From assembly GCA_023392975.1 (NCBI GenBank), contig JAEWNA010000258.1, forward strand, positions 1 through 9,165: a stretch of 9,165 nucleotides of DNA, read 5' to 3'. The position numbers were made by a program, and so were the translations under genes. Every line of letters begins with the position of its first letter. Position 1 is the first letter of the stretch. The notes below the pieces were generated by a model that saw nothing but the letters and a program-made list of their open reading frames with translations, was not told the DNA's origin and made no database searches. Origin of the DNA: Pseudomonadota bacterium (GTDB taxonomy: Bacteria > Pseudomonadota > Gammaproteobacteria > Xanthomonadales > Xanthomonadaceae). This document shows, piece after piece, positions 7,401 through 9,165 of this stretch.

Positions 7401-8777
7401 CACGACGTCCTTGCCGTTGACCTGCCCCGTCGTCGCGTACTGGGCGCCCGCTTCGCCACCAGCGCCGGCCGCCGCCTGCATCGCGGTCTGCCCGGCGATG
7501 TTCGCCAGCTCCCGGGTCGCGAGGTGGCCGATCTGCCGCTCGCTAAAATGCAGGTACTTGCCGATCGGGCCGGTCAGCGCATCGACCGATCCGATGATGG
7601 CGCCTCGGGTGCGCGCGTACTCCAGCGCCTTCTTGAGGTTGTCGCCCTGCGTCAGGAACTGGCGCATCGCCTCGGCGTTGGCGGTGTCGACGCCGGCGCG
7701 CTGGGCGTAGTCGGAGACGCCGTTGGTCAGCTCCAATGAACCGCTGGTGCCGCCGGCCGCCGCAGCCACCACAGCCGGGTTGCGCGTCAGCAGGCCGGCC
7801 ACCGTCGCCGGGGCGAACTGGACGGACGACTCGACGCCGACGGACAGGATCGTGTCGATCGGATGTGCCGCGACGGCGCGCAGGGTCTCGCCGGCGGTCT
7901 GCGCGCGGTCGAGCGCCTGGACGGACGCCGGTCGCAACCCCTGCGTCTGGTCCTGCACCTGCTGCACCTGCCGGTTCCGATCGGCCTCCCGGGTCGCGAT
8001 TCCCGGGATCTCGCGGCCCGCGGTAGCATGCGCGCGGGCCGCGGCATCCTGCGTCCGAACCATGGACGATGCCGGCACGGCCGGCGCGAGACCGCTGGTC
8101 GAGATCGAGGGGTACGGGTTGACGTACACGTCGCCACGCGCCTTCGCCTCCTCTGTCGCCTGCAGGCTGCTGGAGATGGCATCGAGCGACAGCACGTCGG
8201 GCAGGCTTGCGATGGACTTCTTCGCCTCCGCCACGCCGCGGCCGACGGCGCCGGCGACGTTCTCCCACATGCTCGCGTCGCGACGGACGAGGCTGCCGTC
8301 CTCGCGCTGCACCCACGTGCCGACCGGCGCCCGGTTCCACACGTCCGCATAGTCGCCAGACTTCCCGAACCCGAGCGCCTTGTTGACGCGCAGAGGGTCG
8401 TTCGCCGTGCCGGTGCCGGTCGCGAAGGGCGAGCGGTCGCGCTTGGCCTGCTTCAGCGCCTCAGCGAAGGCGGACAGCTGCGGCGCCTGATCCTGCGCCA
8501 GCGTCCTCCAGCGCGGATCGGAAGCGAGGCCCGTCAGCTCCGGATGCGAATCCGTCAGCCGCTGGAACCCGGCGTCGCGATCCTGCTGCTCGAACTGCGG
8601 CAGGTTGTCGTGGACGAGGTCCGGAGACATGCCCGTCTTGTCCGACAGCGCATTCGCGCGCGCGTACTGGTCCGGATTGCGCTGCGATGCCAGCAGGCCG
8701 GCGGACGCCTGCTGTCGCTGGACATCGGCCGACGCCTGCGCGTCCAGCTCGTCGAATTGAGTGCGCCAGTCGGTCAC
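1428..8777 (-). CDS. Giant phage polyvalent protein: ParB-like, GGDEF, ADP-ribosyltransferase, metallopeptidase and LPD38-like modules
   Basis: A single 2449-codon frame ends at TGA 1428-1430. The start is GTG (8775-8777), chosen because it overlaps the upstream stop as GTGA, has a GGGGA-type ribosome binding site just upstream, and the first in-frame ATG is only at residue 50. Module order: helical N-terminus with a hydrophobic stretch at about 300-350; ParB-like module about 690-811 (DGHH 749-752); coiled coil 817-835; GGDEF domain 837-983 (SGDEF 904-908); ADP-ribosyltransferase about 1041-1201 (YHGT 1065-1068); zincin about 1218-1320 (HESAH 1235-1239); long charged helices 1321-2099; LPD38-like C-terminus about 2100-2440. 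This is the pattern known for polyvalent proteins of phages and conjugative elements, which are thought to enter the recipient cell with the DNA and act there. Its place directly before a tail fibre gene supports a virion component that is ejected. Packaging, ejection and enzyme activity are inferred, not shown. No signal peptide is seen. Confidence 0.93.
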   Translation of the reverse strand: MTDWRTQFDELDAQASADVQRQQASAGLLASQRNPDQYARANALSDKTGMSPDLVHDNLPQFEQQDRDAGFQRLTDSHPELTGLASDPRWRTLAQDQAPQLSAFAEALKQAKRDRSPFATGTGTANDPLRVNKALGFGKSGDYADVWNRAPVGTWVQREDGSLVRRDASMWENVAGAVGRGVAEAKKSIASLPDVLSLDAISSSLQATEEAKARGDVYVNPYPSISTSGLAPAVPASSMVRTQDAAARAHATAGREIPGIATREADRNRQVQQVQDQTQGLRPASVQALDRAQTAGETLRAVAAHPIDTILSVGVESSVQFAPATVAGLLTRNPAVVAAAAGGTSGSLELTNGVSDYAQRAGVDTANAEAMRQFLTQGDNLKKALEYARTRGAIIGSVDALTGPIGKYLHFSERQIGHLATRELANIAGQTAMQAAAGAGGEAGAQYATTGQVNGKDVVLEAVGELASTPGEVSGFAYDRIRTARDHQALQAVTQAAAESKLGERSAPDLEAAARAVSGDQRVHLSAEAARTLFQNDPATLADMVGGQDALAEQMASGDLSIPLAKWATTVSRMPNAEEVNRHARLDPNGISVAEMERLDEEAAKFAGDTTDAAARATPATPDSRQQVVDDVMGQLVATDRYSPAQAEAQAKLWGAAFGQFAARSGQDAFGLYQRYMAGLRNGSNADVPAETLNQRQLTGTKNNPLTISAQHYLDNNIVSEKLDSQDFSVSVSPVFKVEGVGYVRVVTDGHHSLAAAQRAGANPEFNTQDASQNDTIALLSKGRQGIDDFLSLNMIDGSYYDINSGRSLFQPAIPKEVEIEQLRARVAELENELRTDRLTGMRNQRAFEEDESLGWSTVAAADMDGLKKLNDAIGHEHADKVLRALGAVLLASEGDGVRFYRRSGDEFAARFQDRGKADQVMREVQQKLENVAIDIDVTDAAGRIRSLTYNGIGLTYGTGHDYQSADTAANASKRERLRAGIRDKPRGRGKPRRLQPRARGEGGVGANQEPQRTAASRGLIARAADAVRSLFQSAPADQTKTPEFKRWFGDSKVVDENGSPLVVYHGTDSTPFEVFDRSKGGSGPSKFGFWFANQESFAELFGGNMIPVYLKVENPKRITLEKWNSIRDSHAKDGEWFNRWRDELIAQGHDGLIVSGGTEQVGRFTVQNPDVLAVFDPTQVKSAAANRGTFDPNDPSILNQQNNASGPRGQINIFPDRRMSIQLFENADRSTFLHESAHFFFEVMRDLATDENPEIKADFDALLGWFGAENADALTTDHLEQFARGFESYVGEGKAPSPELQGIFAKFSAWILGVYRSLKALNVNLTDDVRSVFDRMLASDDEIEAAKVRQGMRPIARDASEAKALGLTDRQWADYLAEVEAATEEARKDVFNKTVGALQREQRKWWKEERTKVREEVAAKYEATPAVRALNILNGRKVVDGVELAEPLAGLKLDREAIVANWGEAYLKRLGKTYAKSGGVHPDEAAAMLGYTSGDDLLRALANAPDTLARVDAETDAIMRERHGDPMTDGSLPEKAMDAVHGSKRVKLLERELALLSDLAGEPAPSPRIMRAIAERQIAGKTPRQLRPNDYLVAERRAAREALQAAAKRDFGAALKAKRQQALNVSLYSVAREAQDQFERDLNYLRRVSSNDRRARLGKAGHDYLEQVDALLEAVELKQVSGPDVQRRQRLAEWVKRQEDAGNPVDIPAKLLADSGLTNIRDMTHTDIRGVVDTIKQIEHLAKTKTLLWLAGQERDREAVDAEMAASIRAAHAAVPERTGDPTKRERFSAAIADLDVGRVLPTNVARELDGYEDGGAVWANVIQPIRTAMYERVIPAMHKMQDEVAAIYAKHYTKEELRRLDSPVWRESVKDHWSKGRILSLAMNWGSDGNREAILTQAKSRLTEAQAVELLRTLDARDFAFVQDIVDKVNAYWLEIAETQRRRTGLMPEKVDGMSYTIEAASGEMVHVRGGYFPLKYDAERSGYGTTLNEIDDIYNSLRVGRTAKAATRNGHTIERVGSGGKTVSLGLDIATSHMRDVIRDLYLGDAVAYVHNVLHGSQFADAAISTGKRSHLKALELWLKDVAAGEMGARSTTEKVLRFARLNTTAAVLTYKPAAAALQVSGIIQTGSIIGNRNALHGVRLLLSKWWFGPNSIWNEIREKSAFMRERFGQIPEAVEMVQSQRAGALKATHASMIRWGYVPMARFQMIADAATWLAGERLGLKKFDGDIEKARAFADDLVVRAQSPEGFFDKSSISRGTLDEKHRQSELVKTSTMLLSYMIAKGNVAREKYQATSFTSPMQVAKFTVDMVQLFAIEAMISGLARGGLPKDADDDDSVLDDWIAYITKETAFGSLATIPLVSQLATEGRGYTAQGVMDRGWATLSDATAAWFDGNLDRKDLKQAVNVSGVAAGIPSSQINTTADALWRVHDGEDVSPLDFAVRQEKKN
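1458..2480 (-). other. LPD38-like conserved C-terminal region (residues about 2100-2440)
   Basis: The region shows apolar helices (TTAAVLTYKPAAAALQVSGI; MIRWGYVPMARFQMIADAA; STMLLSYMIAKGNVAREKYQ; VAKFTVDMVQLFAIEAMISG), an acidic DDDD run at about 2335-2338, and a C-terminal SGVAAGIPSSQINTTADALW motif. This arrangement resembles the large polyvalent protein-associated domain 38 found at the C-terminus of many phage polyvalent and internal virion proteins. Its function is unknown; a role in virion assembly or membrane contact during ejection is inference. The name rests on recall of the family, without alignment. Confidence 0.6.
2481..4817 (-). other. Long charged helical region of the giant protein (residues 1321-2099)
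   Basis: About 780 residues without a recognisable enzyme motif. The segment begins with DDVRSVFDRMLASDDEIEAA, a motif often seen just after the metallopeptidase in this protein class. It then holds strongly charged, coiled-coil-like stretches (for example LQREQRKWWKEERTKVREEV and RRQRLAEWVKRQEDAG) and, near the end, a more globular part with YWLEIAETQRRRTGLMP and VRGGYFPLKYD. Such regions are thought to form the structural scaffold of ejected phage proteins. The uniform high GC and high third-position GC indicate that this is the stable backbone into which the effector modules were inserted. Confidence 0.6.
4818..5126 (-). other. Zincin-type metallopeptidase domain with HESAH (residues about 1218-1320)
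   Basis: The zinc-binding helix is DRSTFLHESAHFFFEVM, with HExxH as HESAH at 1235-1239 (H1235 and H1239 as zinc ligands, E1236 as catalytic base). A downstream segment HLEQFARGFESYVGEGKAPS contains E1281 and E1288; the latter is the better candidate for the third ligand. It is followed by a conserved IFAKFSAWILGVYRSL helix. This matches the metallopeptidase that commonly follows the ADP-ribosyltransferase in polyvalent proteins. Possible substrates are host proteins or the polyvalent protein itself; neither is shown by the sequence. Confidence 0.82.
5175..5657 (-). other. ADP-ribosyltransferase domain of the polyvalent-protein type (residues about 1041-1201)
   Basis: The domain opens with TPEFKRWFGDSKVVDENGSP and LVVYHGT (YHGT 1065-1068), continues with FGFWFANQESFAELF (FGFWF 1088-1092) and VYLKVENPKRI, and closes with FDPTQVKSAAANRGTFDP and SILNQ (1197-1201). 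This is the typical layout of the phage ART-PolyVal family, related to the diphtheria-toxin-like H-Y-[E/D/Q] class. Likely active-site positions are H1066, the aromatic group at 1088-1092 and Q1180. The expected reaction is transfer of ADP-ribose from NAD+ to a host protein or nucleic acid; the target cannot be read from sequence. Base composition is lower than in the neighbouring scaffold (31 of 60 G or C in 5401-5460), which fits modular exchange. Confidence 0.85.
5738..5848 (-). other. Linker segment whose codon signature lies in another frame
   Basis: Between the GGDEF and ADP-ribosyltransferase domains, the giant frame reads as an Arg/Gly/Pro-rich linker. In 5761-5820 the third codon positions of that frame are G or C in only 10 of 20 codons, while the third positions of the neighbouring minus-strand frame are G or C in 19 of 20. 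In the flanking domains the annotated frame has the strong signal. The shifted frame is open from 5717 to 5908 (63 codons, ATG start, Pro/Thr-rich beginning, then ETSREDAGSLADFSLAPGEK). This suggests two compensating indels within the gene, less likely an overlapping small gene. Confidence 0.5.
5829..6329 (-). other. GGDEF diguanylate cyclase-like domain with coiled-coil linker (residues 817-983)
   Basis: GGDEF domains join two GTP molecules into cyclic-di-GMP and work as dimers. The visible landmarks are in order: a heptad-like coiled coil (EIEQLRARVAELENELR, 819-835), the entry motif TDRLTGMRNQRAFEE (from 836), ADMDGLKKLND with metal-binding D863 and substrate residues N871 and D872, GHEHADKVL from 875, the signature SGDEF at 904-908, and a closing GIGLTYGTG...SADTAANASK pattern like the usual C-terminal AD-A-L-x-x-A/S-K helix. 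The first signature residue is Ser instead of Gly, a variant that keeps the catalytic G-D-E-F. The five-residue-upstream RxxD inhibitory site is absent (GDGV in its place). The key residues suggest a potentially active enzyme without product inhibition; activity is inferred. Confidence 0.85.
6345..6710 (-). other. ParB-like module with DGHH motif (residues about 690-811), AT-rich island
   Basis: The module begins near NQRQLTGTKNNPLTIS and carries VVTDGHHSLAAAQRAG with DGHH at 749-752. This resembles the D-G-x-H-R-x-x-A core of the ParB/sulfiredoxin fold, in which the motif binds nucleotide or, in nuclease relatives, helps cut DNA. Here Ser follows the second His where Arg is usual. Polyvalent proteins are known to carry ParB-like domains. 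The module ends at SLFQ (808-811). Its base composition differs sharply from the rest of the gene: 24 of 60 bases are G or C in both 6361-6420 and 6601-6660, against 48 of 60 in 7201-7260. This suggests recent acquisition as a unit. It could be a different small fold with a fortuitous DGHH; function is uncertain. Confidence 0.5.
7728..7880 (-). other. Hydrophobic, Ala/Gly-rich segment in the N-terminal region of the giant protein (residues 300-350)
   Basis: Residues about 300-350 contain HPIDTILSVGVESSVQFAPA and then LLTRNPAVVAAAAGGTSGS, by far the most apolar part of the N-terminal third. It is followed by a helical stretch with RGAIIGSVDALTGPIGKYL and GAGGEAGAQYATTGQVNGKD (residues up to about 456). 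Such stretches recur at this place in large phage ejection proteins. One possible role is insertion into or passage through the host inner membrane during DNA entry. That role is inference, and the segment may equally be a buried helical bundle. Confidence 0.45.
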
Positions 8778-8787
8778 TTGATCCCCG
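8774..8787 (-). promoter_or_regulatory. Stop-start overlap (GTGA) and ribosome binding site of the giant gene
   Basis: The minus strand reads GCGGGGATCAAGTGA. The GTG start of the giant gene and the TGA stop of the upstream gene share bases 8775-8776, and GGGGA lies four bases before GTG. This supports translational coupling and the choice of a GTG start. Confidence 0.75.
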
Positions 8788-9165
8788 CGTTCTTGATGAA
8801 GGCCTCGACGTAGGCTGGCGACGGGTCAACCCCGTATTTCGCGCGGTATCGGCCGACAATCGCATCGCGCTCCAGCTGGCGCTGGCCCTCCGGCGTCAGC
8901 TGCATTTGAGCGAGAACTTCAGAGGGGAGAGCAGACCCGCTTTCGATGCGCGCCTGATTCCGCTCCATGCGTGTGGTGCCAGTCATGTCATCGCGTCGGG
9001 TCGCATAGTTGATCGCCGTTTGCCTGACGAGTTCGTCATCTTCCTTGGGCGTTGGCTTGCGAGTGTGGACCTTGATGAATTCATAAAAGGCCATCTGATA
9101 CGCCACACGCAACTCGCCGCGGTGCTTGTCCCTCGTTGCATTCTTCGCCTTCGACCCATCGCCTG
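8774..9165 (-). CDS. C-terminal part of phage structural or ejection-type protein (5' end outside window)
   Basis: The minus-strand frame is open from the window edge to a TGA at 8774-8776, giving 129 visible residues. No stop lies between the edge and the in-frame TTG (9110-9112) or the ATG at MAFYEF (about 9092-9094). Neither has a convincing Shine-Dalgarno sequence, so the true start is probably beyond the window and this is the tail of a longer protein. The visible part is soluble, charged and largely helical (a KAKNATRD-like stretch, then MAFYEFIKVHTRKPTPKEDDE, then QLTPEGQRQLERDAI). It ends in KYGVDPSPAYVEAFIKNAGIK. No catalytic motif is visible. Its stop overlaps the start of the giant polyvalent gene, which suggests translational coupling and a shared role in the virion. 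Inference: such positions in short-tailed phages often hold internal virion proteins, some carrying a lytic transglycosylase domain. Any such domain would lie outside the window. The family is not recognised with confidence. Confidence 0.72.
   Translation of the reverse strand, partial: GDGSKAKNATRDKHRGELRVAYQMAFYEFIKVHTRKPTPKEDDELVRQTAINYATRRDDMTGTTRMERNQARIESGSALPSEVLAQMQLTPEGQRQLERDAIVGRYRAKYGVDPSPAYVEAFIKNAGIK

Noticed and set aside
6873..8813. Plus-strand frames of 288, 209 and 316 codons
   Set aside because: All are antisense to the N-terminal region of the giant gene and show shadow-type Arg-rich composition.
8774..9112. The upstream gene as a complete small protein starting at TTG 9112
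   Set aside because: The frame stays open to the window edge, TTG has no good Shine-Dalgarno sequence, and the upstream residues look coding, so a longer protein is more likely.

Overview
The window looks like part of the virion-structure region of a double-stranded DNA phage or prophage from a GC-rich host, probably a proteobacterium. The evidence is high GC, strong third-position GC, and gene content typical of short-tailed phages. No gene identifies the host or shows whether the phage is integrated. All genes lie on the minus strand, so the order of transcription runs from high to low coordinates.

Layout in transcription order: (1) 9165-8774 holds the C-terminal end of a structural or ejection-type protein whose start lies outside the window. 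(2) 8777-1428 is one giant gene of 2449 codons. It starts with GTG, and that start overlaps the preceding stop as GTGA. (3) After a 20-base gap with a clear ribosome binding site, 1407-1 holds the first 469 codons of a tail fibre or tailspike-type protein, cut off by the window edge close to its likely C-terminus. The window is almost entirely coding. No tRNA, insertion sequence, CRISPR array, terminator or promoter was seen.

The giant protein is the main object. It has the architecture of a phage large polyvalent protein: a long helical, partly hydrophobic N-terminal region; a ParB-like module with a DGHH motif (about residues 690-811); a short coiled coil leading into a GGDEF diguanylate cyclase-like domain with SGDEF at 904-908; an ADP-ribosyltransferase of the polyvalent-protein type with YHGT at 1065-1068 (about 1041-1201); a zincin-type metallopeptidase with HESAH at 1235-1239; some 780 residues of charged helix; and a conserved LPD38-like C-terminal region. 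Inference: this protein is packaged in the virion and delivered with the DNA, so its enzymes would act on host targets at the start of infection, while the third gene recognises the host surface.

The most interesting points are the GGDEF domain in a probable virion effector, which could alter host cyclic-di-GMP; the sharp AT-rich island that coincides with the ParB-like module; SLFQ tetrapeptides at two module borders; and a stretch of about 110 bases between the GGDEF and ADP-ribosyltransferase domains where the codon signature sits in a different reading frame.
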